Below, piece by piece: positions 1-9,678 of a stretch of DNA of 64,000 nucleotides (within the stretch, counting starts at the first letter, position 1; every line of letters starts with the position of its first letter). Under the pieces are notes generated by a model. That model did no database searches, had not been told where the DNA came from, and worked only from the letters and a program-made list of their open reading frames with translations. The position numbers and the translations under genes were made by a program. Location of the stretch: the NCBI RefSeq assembly GCF_019711595.1, contig NZ_JAIGNR010000005.1:1-64000 (forward strand), read 5' to 3'. The stretch comes from Qipengyuania sphaerica. GTDB taxonomy: Bacteria; Pseudomonadota; Alphaproteobacteria; Sphingomonadales; Sphingomonadaceae.

Positions 1-1262
1 TCAACGTCACCGCCGTCGAGGTCGAGGTCGGCACGCAGACCTCGGGCTTCGATGTCGACGACGTCGACTTCGCCAACTTCGAACGAATGGACCTGTCGGG
101 CTACAAGTTCGGCGACTTCAACAACGACACCGAGTGGAGCGAAGGCGAAGTGGGTCTCGAAGGCTGGACCATCGTGATCGATTTCGACGACAATCCGGAC
201 AACGGATACTTCCTCTCCACCACTACCGACGAGAACGGCTATTATTCCTTCACCGGACTGGCCCCTGATACGCTCGGCGACGACGGGGTGACCCTGATGT
301 CGGACGACGCGGATGGCGTATATTACATCTACGAAATCCAGCAGGACGGCTTTACGCAGACCTCTGACGGTGGCTATTCCTTCACCATGACCAGCGGCCT
401 CGATGTCCACGGTCAGGAAGGGGTCGAAGGGGAAGGCAACTTCGGCAACTACATGCTCGAAGGCGCCAACCGTACACCGGGCTTCTGGCAGTCGACACTC
501 GGCTTCTCGCTCTACAATGGCGATGACGACGACAATGGCGATGCCAATGGCGACGGAGTGCCCGACGGCAAGAAGAACTTCGACGAGGAAGGCTGGAGCA
601 CGACTGACCTGCTCACGAAGTATGGCGTCGATACGGATCTGGACGGCACCAACGACTCCTTCATTCTGTGGGATGAAGATGGCGATGGCGAGTACGATGC
701 CGGTGACGACATCTTCCTGACACCGGAACAGCTACGTGACTGGGTCGGCGGCGGGGACGCTGGCGAGCGCGATTACACCACCGCACTCGAACGCGACCTT
801 GGCGCGACCTTCCTCAACACGCTGAACAACCACTCGCTGGCGACGCCGGAAAGTGACAGCGAGGACCCGCTGACCGGCCAGAACACCATCGATGGGGAGA
901 TTTACGACTCCTACACGGCCGCGGTCGAATTCATCCTGAAGTACGACTCCGACCTGGATGGTATCTCCACTGTGGGCAAACAAGGGCAGCGCGGCGACTG
1001 GAACAATGGTACTTTCGGCGTCGACGGCCTGAGCGGGTCGGATGCCCATACCGAACTGGCGGCCTACAACGAAAATGGCGATGCCATCGTCGAAGGAGCA
1101 GCTCAGCAGATCGTGATGGACGGCGACGACCATTCCAGCGCCTTCGTGCAGAACTACAGCGAGAACGAAGAGCAGATGCTGATCAAGCTGGACCCGCTCT
1201 ACGACTCGATGCCGAAGGTCGGCGATCCGCTTCCGCCGCTCGACCCGTATCTCGCGATCTGA
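1..1262 (+). CDS. SdrD B-like domain acidic surface/secreted protein (5' partial)
   Basis: The frame is open from the first bases of the window, so the N-terminus lies upstream; only about 419 C-terminal residues are seen. An SdrD/B-type beta-sandwich module is recognisable (YKFGDFNND, then GLEGWTI, GYYSFTGLAPDT and YYIYEIQQDGF), as in bacterial surface proteins with Ca-stabilised repeats. It is followed by a NRTPGFWQS segment and a very acidic tail with EF-hand-like clusters such as DEDGDGEYDAGDD. No LPXTG motif or membrane anchor is visible at the C-terminus, which ends in DPYLAI. The role is inferred as an extracellular Ca-binding or adhesive protein. Nothing downstream looks like its partner. 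The 255 bases after the stop show no gene. Confidence 0.75.
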   Translation, partial: NVTAVEVEVGTQTSGFDVDDVDFANFERMDLSGYKFGDFNNDTEWSEGEVGLEGWTIVIDFDDNPDNGYFLSTTTDENGYYSFTGLAPDTLGDDGVTLMSDDADGVYYIYEIQQDGFTQTSDGGYSFTMTSGLDVHGQEGVEGEGNFGNYMLEGANRTPGFWQSTLGFSLYNGDDDDNGDANGDGVPDGKKNFDEEGWSTTDLLTKYGVDTDLDGTNDSFILWDEDGDGEYDAGDDIFLTPEQLRDWVGGGDAGERDYTTALERDLGATFLNTLNNHSLATPESDSEDPLTGQNTIDGEIYDSYTAAVEFILKYDSDLDGISTVGKQGQRGDWNNGTFGVDGLSGSDAHTELAAYNENGDAIVEGAAQQIVMDGDDHSSAFVQNYSENEEQMLIKLDPLYDSMPKVGDPLPPLDPYLAI

Positions 1263-1517
1263 TTAGCTGCGCGATACCGGTACCGGAATCTGCGGAGGGG
1301 GGTTCGTTGAGGATCCCTCTCCGCTCTTCAATTCGGCCCCGTTGCAAAATGGCGGGTTTCCCGCTTCGCAATCCGAGACCGGTCCCTGCAAAAGTCAGAC
1401 CCTCCGTGCGACGACCATTCTTCGCAGCAGCCGGCCATTGCGTGGCACCATAGCGTCGCGCGCCCTTGCTACCAAAGTCTCTGAAGACATGCCGCAAACT
1501 GGTAGTAGTCTTGGACC

Positions 1518-3380
1518 ATGACCAGCGAACTGGCCTCGATCGAGACCTTTCTTGCCACAGTCCCGCCGCTCGATCGGCTGGAGGCTGAGCGGCTTACCGC
1601 CCTCGCCCGCAAGATGAGTGTAAGATATTTTCGTGCGGGGCAGACCATCCTCGAAGCTGGCTCGCACAATGACCACCTCTTCATCATCAGGTCCGGCGCT
1701 GTGGAATTGCGCCTGGCGGGCGAGGAATTGACCGCGCGAATGGCGCAGGGTGGTATCTTTGCCTACCCCTCGCTCCTGCGGGGCGGCGAAGTTAATAATA
1801 CGACGGTCGCCCTCGAAGACACGCTCGTTTACATGCTGCCCGCGGCACAATTCCACAGCCTTCGCGACGGATCACAGGAGGTGCGCGAGTTCTTTGCCGA
1901 GAACGAGAGCGAACGCCTGCGCTCCGCAGTGCGCGACCTCTCGCAGAAACGTTCAAACATCCTCGAGGAGACCAGTATTGCCGGGCTTCAGAGGCATCGC
2001 CCGCCGGTTTCTTGCCACCCCCAGGATCGGGTCGCCGCAGCTGCAATGACCATGAGCGAGCACGATGTCAGCACGCTGGTGGTGTGCGAGAACGATCGGA
2101 TCTGCGGCATCCTCACCGACAAGGACCTCCGTAATCGGGTCCTCGCAGCGGGGATCGATCCTGATACGCCGGTGCACGAAGTGATGACACGAGACCCTGT
2201 TGTATTGCCCGAGACCGCCACCCTGTCGGAAGCAATGACGCGCATGACCGCGGGCGGGTTCCGCCATGTTCCGGTCGTTTCGTCAGACGGCGATCTGCGC
2301 TCTATCCTCAGCGCGACCGATATCCTTGCCTTCCTTGGCGACAGCGCGGTCGACACCGGGACAAAGATTTCCAAGGCGCGCAGCCGCGAGGCGCTGATCG
2401 CCGCTGCCCGTCGCATTCCCGAAGGCTTTGCGCGAATGCAAGCAAGCGGCTTTCATGCAAGCCATGTGATGCGTTTCACGTCAGCGCTTGGCGAAGCGGT
2501 TCACCGGCGCGCGGCGCAGCTTGCGGAAATCGAGCTCGGACCTCCGCCTTGCTCTTATGCCGTCGTCGTTTTCGGATCGCTGGCTCGCGGAGAGCAACTC
2601 GTGGGTTCGGACCAGGATAACGGCCTCATCCTTTCCGACGATGTCGACGGGGCGGGCGAGAAATATTTCGATGGGCTCGGAGAATGGCTTTCCGACCTCC
2701 TCCACGAATGCGGCTTCGTATACTGCAACGGCGGCATCATGGCGAAGAATGCGGCACAGCGCCTGACCCTTTCAGGCTGGCGCGACCGCTTCGACCACTG
2801 GATCGACGACCCTGACGAAGACAGTATCCTTCGCGCCACGATTTTCTTCGACATGCGTGCGGTATCCGGGGAGGCCGAGCTTGCGCGGCATCTCCACAAG
2901 CACATCAGGCGAAAGGTCAAGACCAATTCTCTTTTCCTGAGCTACCTTGCCCGCGATGCCCAGCGCAGCCGTATCCCGCTAGGTATTTTCCGCAATCTGG
3001 TGCTCGAAAAATCGAGCGACGGCCAGAAGGTTTTCGATGCCAAGGGTCAGGCCATCCTGCCGATCATCGACATCGCCCGCACGCTTGCGCTGGCAGAGGG
3101 AAGCCCTGCCGTGAGTACTATCGAACGGCTGGAATGGCTGGCCGAAGCCGGCCACATGGCCCGCAGCGATGCCGACAGCCTGAGAGACGCCATGTTGTTC
3201 GTGAACGAGCTCAGGATTGCGCATCATGCCGAGCAGCTGCGCAGCGGCAAGGATCCCGACAACGCTATAGCGCCCGGCGAGCTTTCGCCGCTTGAGCGCG
3301 ATTATCTGAAGGACAGCTTTTCCGTCATTCGCGACGCGCTGGAATCGGTCAAGCGCAACATGGCCGGCGGCATTGTTTGA
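1518..3380 (+). CDS. cNMP-binding / CBS pair / DUF294 nucleotidyltransferase-like signalling protein
   Basis: A 620-residue cytoplasmic protein. Order of domains: a cyclic-nucleotide-binding fold (about 8-125), two CBS motifs (about 160-275, with CGILTDKDLRNR and HVPVVSSDGDLRSIL), a DUF294 putative nucleotidyltransferase (about 290-430, with FGSLARGEQLVGSDQDNG matching the GS-x-D-x-D type core) and a DUF294 C-terminal helical domain (about 465-610). Members of this family are commonly encoded beside acetate-switch sodium symporters and DnaQ-like exonucleases, as here. The CBS pair probably senses an adenine nucleotide and controls the GlnD-like domain, but the target is unknown. It overlaps the next gene by 8 bases. 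No clear Shine-Dalgarno precedes the ATG. Confidence 0.88.
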   Translation: MTSELASIETFLATVPPLDRLEAERLTALARKMSVRYFRAGQTILEAGSHNDHLFIIRSGAVELRLAGEELTARMAQGGIFAYPSLLRGGEVNNTTVALEDTLVYMLPAAQFHSLRDGSQEVREFFAENESERLRSAVRDLSQKRSNILEETSIAGLQRHRPPVSCHPQDRVAAAAMTMSEHDVSTLVVCENDRICGILTDKDLRNRVLAAGIDPDTPVHEVMTRDPVVLPETATLSEAMTRMTAGGFRHVPVVSSDGDLRSILSATDILAFLGDSAVDTGTKISKARSREALIAAARRIPEGFARMQASGFHASHVMRFTSALGEAVHRRAAQLAEIELGPPPCSYAVVVFGSLARGEQLVGSDQDNGLILSDDVDGAGEKYFDGLGEWLSDLLHECGFVYCNGGIMAKNAAQRLTLSGWRDRFDHWIDDPDEDSILRATIFFDMRAVSGEAELARHLHKHIRRKVKTNSLFLSYLARDAQRSRIPLGIFRNLVLEKSSDGQKVFDAKGQAILPIIDIARTLALAEGSPAVSTIERLEWLAEAGHMARSDADSLRDAMLFVNELRIAHHAEQLRSGKDPDNAIAPGELSPLERDYLKDSFSVIRDALESVKRNMAGGIV

Positions 3381-4047
3381 ACGAGTCCACCGCTGGCGGT
3401 TCGAACGAGCGCTGCGTACGTGCCGGGAGAGCGGGATTCCAGCTCTAGAAGGCTACGCGGCCGCCGCCTGGCCTTCATCCGAGACGCCGGTTCCGGATGC
3501 ACCTCTCATGGCGCTCGACTTCGAACTCGATGGCCTCGGGCGCGGCGCGCACGTGCTGCAAGCCGGATGGGTCGAAGTGAGCCACGGAGGGATCGGTCTC
3601 TCAACGGCACGAAGCACCGACGTTCGCAGTCTGCGCCAGCTCGACGATCAGGCAGTGACCGTTCACGGCATCGGGGAGCAACGTGCACGCGGGGGCGTTG
3701 CCGTGCGCGACATCGTCGACCTTTTCCTGCGCGAGTTTGCCGGGAAGATAATCGTGGCACACGGGGCGAGCGTCGAGCGTGAGGCCATTTCCCGCATTTC
3801 CAAGGCCGCTTTCGGCATCGCTATTCCGGTCAGGACCGTGTGCACGCTGGCGCTCGAGCGCAGGCTGAAGCCAAATTTACCGGGCGGTGACGCCTATCGC
3901 CTCGCCGCGACACGACAACGATACAACCTGCCCCCACACGAACAACATGATGCTCTGTCCGATGCCATTGCCGCTGCCGAGCTATTGCTCGCCCAGCTGT
4001 CGCGCATGCCGCCCGGCACGCACCTCGGGGCCATCGAAACCCATTAG
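3373..4047 (+). CDS. DnaQ-like 3'-5' exonuclease (DEDDh)
   Basis: A 224-residue protein of the DEDDh exonuclease fold: the first acidic pair is in MALDFELDGL, the second motif in IVAHGASVERE, and the third region is HDALSDAIAAAELL, with the general-base His preceding the last Asp. It resembles stand-alone PolC/DnaQ-type exonucleases that trim 3' ends of DNA or RNA. The first 50 residues are not part of the fold. The TTG start overlaps the stop of the preceding CBS/DUF294 gene by 8 bases, so the two are probably translationally coupled; a later start is possible. In other proteobacteria the same pair sits next to the acetate symporter, though no mechanistic link is known to me. Confidence 0.82.
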   Translation: MFERVHRWRFERALRTCRESGIPALEGYAAAAWPSSETPVPDAPLMALDFELDGLGRGAHVLQAGWVEVSHGGIGLSTARSTDVRSLRQLDDQAVTVHGIGEQRARGGVAVRDIVDLFLREFAGKIIVAHGASVEREAISRISKAAFGIAIPVRTVCTLALERRLKPNLPGGDAYRLAATRQRYNLPPHEQHDALSDAIAAAELLLAQLSRMPPGTHLGAIETH

Positions 4048-4145
4048 ACTAATGTCGCGCTCGTCGCGGCCCTGCAGCCTGCCTAGCCTTGCTCTGAAGC
4101 TCCCGAATCTGCGGGCGGCGAGAGAATAAAGGAAAGGGGAGGGCC

Positions 4146-4424
4146 ATGGCCGACGAGACAGATACCCACACCACCAGCGAAGCGGAGGGCGCCTACTGGC
4201 GCGACAATATCCGCCTTTTGGTTTCGCTCATGGCGATCTGGTTCGCCTGCTCCTTCGGGGCCGGGATCCTGTTCCGCGAGTTCCTCGACCAGTTCATGCT
4301 CGGCGGATACCCGCTCGGCTTCTGGTTCGCCCAGCAAGGCTCGATCTACATCTTCATCGCACTCATCGTCTTCTACGTCATCCGTATGAAGACGCTCGAG
4401 CGCAAGTACGATCTCGACGACTGA
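4146..4424 (+). CDS. DUF4212 small subunit of sodium:solute symporter
   Basis: A 92-residue inner membrane protein with two predicted transmembrane helices (LLVSLMAIWFACSFGAGILF and IYIFIALIVFYVI), typical of the DUF4212 family that is always paired with a large sodium:solute symporter subunit. A purine-rich Shine-Dalgarno (GGAAAGGGGAGGG) precedes the ATG. The stop is 10 bases before the large subunit gene. It is inferred to stabilise or regulate the acetate or short-chain carboxylate permease encoded next. Confidence 0.9.
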   Translation: MADETDTHTTSEAEGAYWRDNIRLLVSLMAIWFACSFGAGILFREFLDQFMLGGYPLGFWFAQQGSIYIFIALIVFYVIRMKTLERKYDLDD

Positions 4425-4434
4425 GGAGGCCATC

Positions 4435-6210
4435 ATGGACACGCAAACCCTGATCTACATTTTCGTCGGCCTCAGCTTCGCGCTGTATATCGGCATTGCG
4501 ATCTGGTCGCGGGCAGGTTCGACGAAGGAATTCTACGTGGCCGGCGGCGGGGTGAACCCGGTCGTGAACGGCATGGCGACGGCCGCCGACTGGATGAGCG
4601 CGGCAAGCTTCATCTCGATGGCGGGCCTCATCGCCTTCCTCGGCTACGATGCATCGGTCTACCTGATGGGCTGGACTGGTGGCTACGTGCTGCTGGCGCT
4701 GCTGCTTGCCCCCTATCTGCGCAAGTTCGGCCAGTTTACCGTGCCCGACTTCATCGGCACGCGGTACTATTCCAAGACCGCGCGCGTGGTGGCGGTGATC
4801 TGCCTCATCTTCATCAGCTTTACCTATATCGCGGGCCAGATGCGCGGCGTGGGGATCGTGTTCTCGCGCTTCCTCGACGTGCAGATCTTCTGGGGCGTAA
4901 TCATCGGCATGGGCATCGTCTTCATCTACGCCGTGCTCGGCGGGATGAAGGGCATTACCTATACGCAGGTCGCGCAATATTGCGTGCTGATCTTCGCCTA
5001 TATGGTGCCGGCCTTCTTCCTGAGCTTCATGATTACCGGCAACCCGATCCCGCAGCTGGGCCTGGGCAGCCAAGTGAACGATGGCTCCGGATTATACGTC
5101 CTCCAGAAGCTGAACCTCGTGCTCACCGATCTGGGATTCGGGCAATATACCGACGGGTCGAAGAGCATGATCGACGTGTTCTGCATCACGCTGGCGCTGA
5201 TGGTCGGCACGGCGGGCCTGCCGCATGTGATCGTGCGCTTTTTCACCGTCCCCAAGGCCTCGGACGCCCGCAAGTCGGCGGGCTGGGCGCTGGTGTTCAT
5301 CGCCCTGCTCTACACCACCGCTCCGGCAGTCGGCGCTTTCGCCCGTCTCAACTTCATCGATACGGTGAACGAGACGAGCTATTCGGAAGCGCCTGGCTGG
5401 TTCAAGAACTGGGAGCGCAACGACCTGATCGCCTTTCAGGACAAGAATGGCGACGGTGTCATGCAGGTCCGCAGCGGAGAGGCGTTCGAAGGATCGCCGG
5501 AATTCGCGGCGGAAACCGGCCCCTCGGGCGAACGTGTAGTGACCAACACGCCGGTCGCCGACAGCGAGAACGAGGTCTATGTCGACCGCGACATCATGGT
5601 GCTCGCCAATCCGGAAATCGGCAATCTTCCGGGATGGGTGATCGCACTGGTGGCGGCAGGCGGCCTTGCCGCAGCCCTGTCGACAGCGGCGGGCCTGCTC
5701 CTGGTGATCTCGAGCTCGGTTAGCCACGATCTGCTCAAATCAACCTTCAAGCCGAACATATCGGAGAAGGGCGAATTGTTGGCGGCACGCATCGCTGCGA
5801 CTGCGGCGATCGTGGTGGCAGGCTATCTCGGCATCTATCCGCCTGGATGGGTGGCACAGGTGGTCGCTTTCGCCTTCGGCCTTGCCGCAGCCAGCCTGTT
5901 CCCGGCCATCTTCATGGGCATATTCTCCAAGTCCATGAACAAGGAAGGCGCGATTGCCGGCATGGTTACGGGTCTCGCCTTCACTTTCGGCTACATCTTC
6001 TACTTCAAGCTGATGAGCCCGGAAGCAAATGTAGCCGAAAACTGGCTCTTCGGCATCTCGCCCGAAGGGATCGGCGTGGTCGGCATGGTGCTGAACTTCA
6101 TCGTCGCCGTCGCGGTGTCGAAGGTGACCGCCAGCCCGCCGGTCGAAATCAAGAAGCTGGTGGATTCGATCCGCGTTCCGCGAGGAGCAGGGGAAGCCCA
6201 CGCCCACTGA
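4435..6210 (+). CDS. sodium:solute symporter, ActP / VC_2705-type (acetate permease)
   Basis: A 591-residue inner membrane transporter of the SSS (LeuT-fold) family with about 13 hydrophobic segments. The N-terminal FYVAGGGVNPVVNGMATAADWMSAASF is the characteristic SSS signature region of ActP-like permeases. A soluble insertion at about residues 325-400, rich in charged residues and ending VYVDRDIMVLANPEIGNLPGW, matches the VC_2705 subfamily that associates with DUF4212. It probably imports acetate or other short-chain carboxylates with Na+. A GAGGAGG-type ribosome binding site lies just upstream. It sits directly before the CrbS-like kinase and opposite to acs, so it is part of the acetate scavenging system. 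Confidence 0.9.
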   Translation: MDTQTLIYIFVGLSFALYIGIAIWSRAGSTKEFYVAGGGVNPVVNGMATAADWMSAASFISMAGLIAFLGYDASVYLMGWTGGYVLLALLLAPYLRKFGQFTVPDFIGTRYYSKTARVVAVICLIFISFTYIAGQMRGVGIVFSRFLDVQIFWGVIIGMGIVFIYAVLGGMKGITYTQVAQYCVLIFAYMVPAFFLSFMITGNPIPQLGLGSQVNDGSGLYVLQKLNLVLTDLGFGQYTDGSKSMIDVFCITLALMVGTAGLPHVIVRFFTVPKASDARKSAGWALVFIALLYTTAPAVGAFARLNFIDTVNETSYSEAPGWFKNWERNDLIAFQDKNGDGVMQVRSGEAFEGSPEFAAETGPSGERVVTNTPVADSENEVYVDRDIMVLANPEIGNLPGWVIALVAAGGLAAALSTAAGLLLVISSSVSHDLLKSTFKPNISEKGELLAARIAATAAIVVAGYLGIYPPGWVAQVVAFAFGLAAASLFPAIFMGIFSKSMNKEGAIAGMVTGLAFTFGYIFYFKLMSPEANVAENWLFGISPEGIGVVGMVLNFIVAVAVSKVTASPPVEIKKLVDSIRVPRGAGEAHAH

Positions 6211-6315
6211 TGCCTTCGGGCAATCGCACGGATGGGGCGGCGCCGCGAGGTTGCCGCCCTTCTCCTTGCAAGCGCCGATGGCTTGGCTAGGTTGGCAATC
6301 GGAGGGAGAGACCAC

Positions 6316-9300
6316 ATGCTGTTTGGCGCAGCAATCCTGGCTGCCACGCTGTATCTGGCGCTGCTGTTCTGGTTGGCCGCGCGGCAGGACCGGCTTTCCG
6401 AAAGTGGCATCGCGCCATTTCGGTTGCGCAGGGACTGGATCTACGGACTGAGCCTTGCGGTCTACTGCACCAGCTGGACCTTTTTCGGCGGGGTCGGCTC
6501 GGCAGCCTCTGCAGGCTGGCATTACCTGCCGATTTATCTCGGACCCATCCTCGTCTTCGCCTTCGGCTTCGGCATGGTCAGACGCATCCTCGCTCAGGCA
6601 AAAGCGCAGCATTCGACCTCAATCGCCGACTTCCTTTCTGCGCGCTACGGCAAGAGCGCAGCTGTTGCTTCGCTGGTCACCATCATCGCGACCATCGGCT
6701 CGCTCCCCTATATGGCGCTGCAACTGCAATCGGTCGGTGCCTCGCTGCTCGCACTCGATCCGGAATTGCAGGCGAGCGTCACCGCCGACGAACTGGTGCT
6801 GCTGGTCGCGGGGAGCATGGCGCTGTTCGCCATCCTGTTCGGTTCGCGCCGGGGAGACAGGGCGGGCGACAATGCCGGACTCGTGCTGACCATCGCGGTT
6901 GAATCCGTGGTCAAATTGCTCGCCCTGCTTGCCGTCGCTGCCTTCGCACTGGTCCTGCTACTCTCCTCAAGCGCTCCCGCCATGCTCGAGGCATCGCCTT
7001 TCTCGGCTGCGCAGATCGATGCTCGTTTTGCCATCCTCACGCTTATCTCAGGCTGTGCAGCGCTCTGCCTGCCGCGCCAGTTCCACATGACCTTCGTCGA
7101 AGCCCGGACCGACCGGGCGAGTGCGACAATGCAGTGGCTGTTTCCCGCCTATCTCCTTCTGACATCGCTCGTTATCGTGCCGATCGTCATGGCAGGAACT
7201 GCCTTTCTGCCCGCCGATACGGCGTCCGACATGATCGTTATGGCCCTGCCACTTGCCAGCGGTAACGAGGCGCTTGCCCTCCTTGTTTTCATGGGCGGCT
7301 TTGCCGCCTCGACCGGCATGATCGTGGTCGCCAGCGTGGCGCTCTCGACGATGATCACCAACGATCTCGTCTCGCCGCTGGTATTCCGGCGCGAGCTGCT
7401 GGGCACCGGCGACCGGACCCGCCTCGCGTCGAGGCTGCTGATGGTGCGCCGCCTGGTCATCGCGGCGCTGCTATTCTTGGCATACCTCTTCTATCTCGGC
7501 TTCGGCGCGGCAGCCAATCTGGCTGGGCTTGGCACCCTCGCCTTTGCCGCGATGGCGCAGTTTGCGCCCGGACTGGTGCTGGGGATGCTCAGCCGCCACG
7601 GCAATAAGGTCGGGATGGTCTGCGGGTTGGTGGCAGGGTTTATGTGCTGGCTGGTGCTCCTGATCGTCCCCGCAGCGACCGGCCAGCCGCCACTTTTCGC
7701 GATCAACCCCGACAATCTCGTCTCGGGGGTCCTGCTCAGCCTCGGAGCCAATGTGGCTGCCTATTGGGCGGGATCGGTATTCGGGCGGGAGACGCTGGTC
7801 GACGCGGCGCAGGCCGCAGCCTTCGTCGGCGTCAATCCGCCCGGCACGCGTCCGGCTTTCTCCACCTCCAAGCGCGTGGCGGACATCCGACTGCTGCTGG
7901 CGCAATTTGTCGGCACCAAGCGCGCGCAAGAGACGCTCGGGCCTCAATACCGGGACGGCGATCCGGCCAATTCAGAGATAATTGCGCTGGCAGAGCGGAC
8001 GATCGCCGGAGTGGTCGGCACATCGTCCGCGCGCATGCTGGTTGCAAGCTGGTCGGAAGGCGACCCCGTGCCGCTCGAAAAGGTCGTCGCCATGTTCGAC
8101 GAGACCAACCGGCGCCTCTCCTTCAGCGGCGACCTGCTACAGCTGGCCATCGAGAACATCGACCAGGGCGTGGCGCTGGTGGATGCGGAGATGAAGCTGG
8201 TCGCATGGAACAGCCGTTACCAGGAAATGTTCGCTTTGCCCGACGAGCTGGCAAGCGTCGGTACACCGATCGCCGATCTCATCCGCTTCAACCTGCGGCA
8301 AGGCGGCACGGGCGAGCAGGATATCGAAGCCCAGATAGCTCGCCGACTGGAGCATATGCGCGCCGGCCGTACGCACCGTATGGAGCGCGAGCAGCACGAC
8401 GGTCGGATCATGCTCATCGTCGGCAATCCCGCACCCGGCGGCGGCTATGTGACCAGCTACAGCGATGTCACTGCCGAAAGGCGGGCTGAACAGGCGCTTG
8501 AACAAAAAGTAGCCGAGCGTACGCAACAGCTGAGCGAAGCCAACGCCAAACTGGAAGCTGCCACCCGCTCGAAAACGCGGTTTCTCGCTGCGGCAAGCCA
8601 CGATCTCATCCAACCGCTTAATGCAGCGCGCCTGTTTGCCTCTGCGCTTGGCGAGGAAGTGCGGGGGCGCGACCGTCTCGAGCAGTTGGTGACCGGTCTC
8701 GACGGTTCGATCACCTCGGCCGACCGGCTCATTCGCACGCTGCTCGATATCTCGAAGCTCGACGGTGGCGGGATCGAGCCCAGGCTCGAACCGGTCGCGC
8801 TCAACGACGTTTTTGACGAGATCGAGCGCGAATTTGCGGTTCAGGCGCAGCGCAAGGGTCTGACCTTCAAGACAGTGCAAACGAGCGCCTGGCTGCAAAC
8901 CGATCGCGCGCTACTTGCAAGCATAGTCCGCAATCTCGTGAGCAATGCGGTGCGTTACGCCGATGACGGTGGTGTGCTGCTGGGCGTGCGCCGCAAAAGC
9001 ACAGGAATTGCGCTTTGCGTCTACGACACCGGGCCGGGGATCGCCGAAGAGGATATCGAGCGGCTGTTCGGCGAATTTCAGCGCGGCAAGACCAGCGATC
9101 GCGAAGGCCTCGGTCTTGGCCTTGCCATCGTGCGCCGAATTTCCGCGCTTCTCGGCGTCGAGGTCGTTACCACCTCGGTTGAAGGCAGGGGCAGCCGTTT
9201 TGCGGTCAGCCTGCCGGTGCTGCGCTGGGGTGCGCGGCCACGTCCCGAGCGCGCCCGGCGTCCGTCCAGCCTTGTTGGTTCGAGCGTCCTCATCGTCGAC

Positions 9301-9678
9301 AACGATCCCGCAGCGTTGACTGCCACATCCGCCCTGCTCGGCAAGTGGGGCCTTGAAGTCAGCTGCGCGAGCAACCTGCTGCAGGCCCTCGAAGTGTCAT
9401 CCGAGCCGCCCGATGTCTTGATCATGGATTATCGCCTCGATGGAGAGGAGCGCGGCGATGCAGTCTATTGCGCCCTGTCCAAGCATTGGCAGTCCAAGCC
9501 CCCCGCTATCCTCCTCACGGCCGAAGCGGGCGCGGAAACGGAGGCCGCAGCGTCCCGCATGGGAGCCAATCGCCTGCTCAAGCCATCCTCTCCCGCCGCG
9601 CTGCGGGCGCTCATTTCGGATTGTATCGCGCGCGGAAGGGCCGACGATCAGCCGGCCGCGGGGTCCGCCGTTTCCTGA
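6316..9678 (+). CDS. crbS: CrbS-like hybrid sensor histidine kinase with SSS transporter domain
   Basis: A 1120-residue membrane protein. Residues 1 to about 500 are a sodium:solute symporter-like domain with about 13 membrane segments. Next come a linker with the STAC-like region (KRVADIRLLLAQFVG), a PAS domain (IDQGVALVDAEMKLVAWN), a coiled coil, a HisKA box (FLAAASHDLIQPLNAARL, catalytic His), an ATPase domain (NLVSNAVRYA, DTGPGIAEEDIERLF) and a C-terminal receiver (VLIVDNDPAAL; phospho-acceptor Asp in LIMDYRL). This order matches CrbS/CbrA-type kinases controlling the acetate switch in Vibrio and Pseudomonas. The ATG at 6316 is chosen because GGAGGGAGAG precedes it; an ATG 84 bases upstream has none. 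The last 31 bases overlap the convergent response regulator gene. Confidence 0.88.
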   Translation: MLFGAAILAATLYLALLFWLAARQDRLSESGIAPFRLRRDWIYGLSLAVYCTSWTFFGGVGSAASAGWHYLPIYLGPILVFAFGFGMVRRILAQAKAQHSTSIADFLSARYGKSAAVASLVTIIATIGSLPYMALQLQSVGASLLALDPELQASVTADELVLLVAGSMALFAILFGSRRGDRAGDNAGLVLTIAVESVVKLLALLAVAAFALVLLLSSSAPAMLEASPFSAAQIDARFAILTLISGCAALCLPRQFHMTFVEARTDRASATMQWLFPAYLLLTSLVIVPIVMAGTAFLPADTASDMIVMALPLASGNEALALLVFMGGFAASTGMIVVASVALSTMITNDLVSPLVFRRELLGTGDRTRLASRLLMVRRLVIAALLFLAYLFYLGFGAAANLAGLGTLAFAAMAQFAPGLVLGMLSRHGNKVGMVCGLVAGFMCWLVLLIVPAATGQPPLFAINPDNLVSGVLLSLGANVAAYWAGSVFGRETLVDAAQAAAFVGVNPPGTRPAFSTSKRVADIRLLLAQFVGTKRAQETLGPQYRDGDPANSEIIALAERTIAGVVGTSSARMLVASWSEGDPVPLEKVVAMFDETNRRLSFSGDLLQLAIENIDQGVALVDAEMKLVAWNSRYQEMFALPDELASVGTPIADLIRFNLRQGGTGEQDIEAQIARRLEHMRAGRTHRMEREQHDGRIMLIVGNPAPGGGYVTSYSDVTAERRAEQALEQKVAERTQQLSEANAKLEAATRSKTRFLAAASHDLIQPLNAARLFASALGEEVRGRDRLEQLVTGLDGSITSADRLIRTLLDISKLDGGGIEPRLEPVALNDVFDEIEREFAVQAQRKGLTFKTVQTSAWLQTDRALLASIVRNLVSNAVRYADDGGVLLGVRRKSTGIALCVYDTGPGIAEEDIERLFGEFQRGKTSDREGLGLGLAIVRRISALLGVEVVTTSVEGRGSRFAVSLPVLRWGARPRPERARRPSSLVGSSVLIVDNDPAALTATSALLGKWGLEVSCASNLLQALEVSSEPPDVLIMDYRLDGEERGDAVYCALSKHWQSKPPAILLTAEAGAETEAAASRMGANRLLKPSSPAALRALISDCIARGRADDQPAAGSAVS

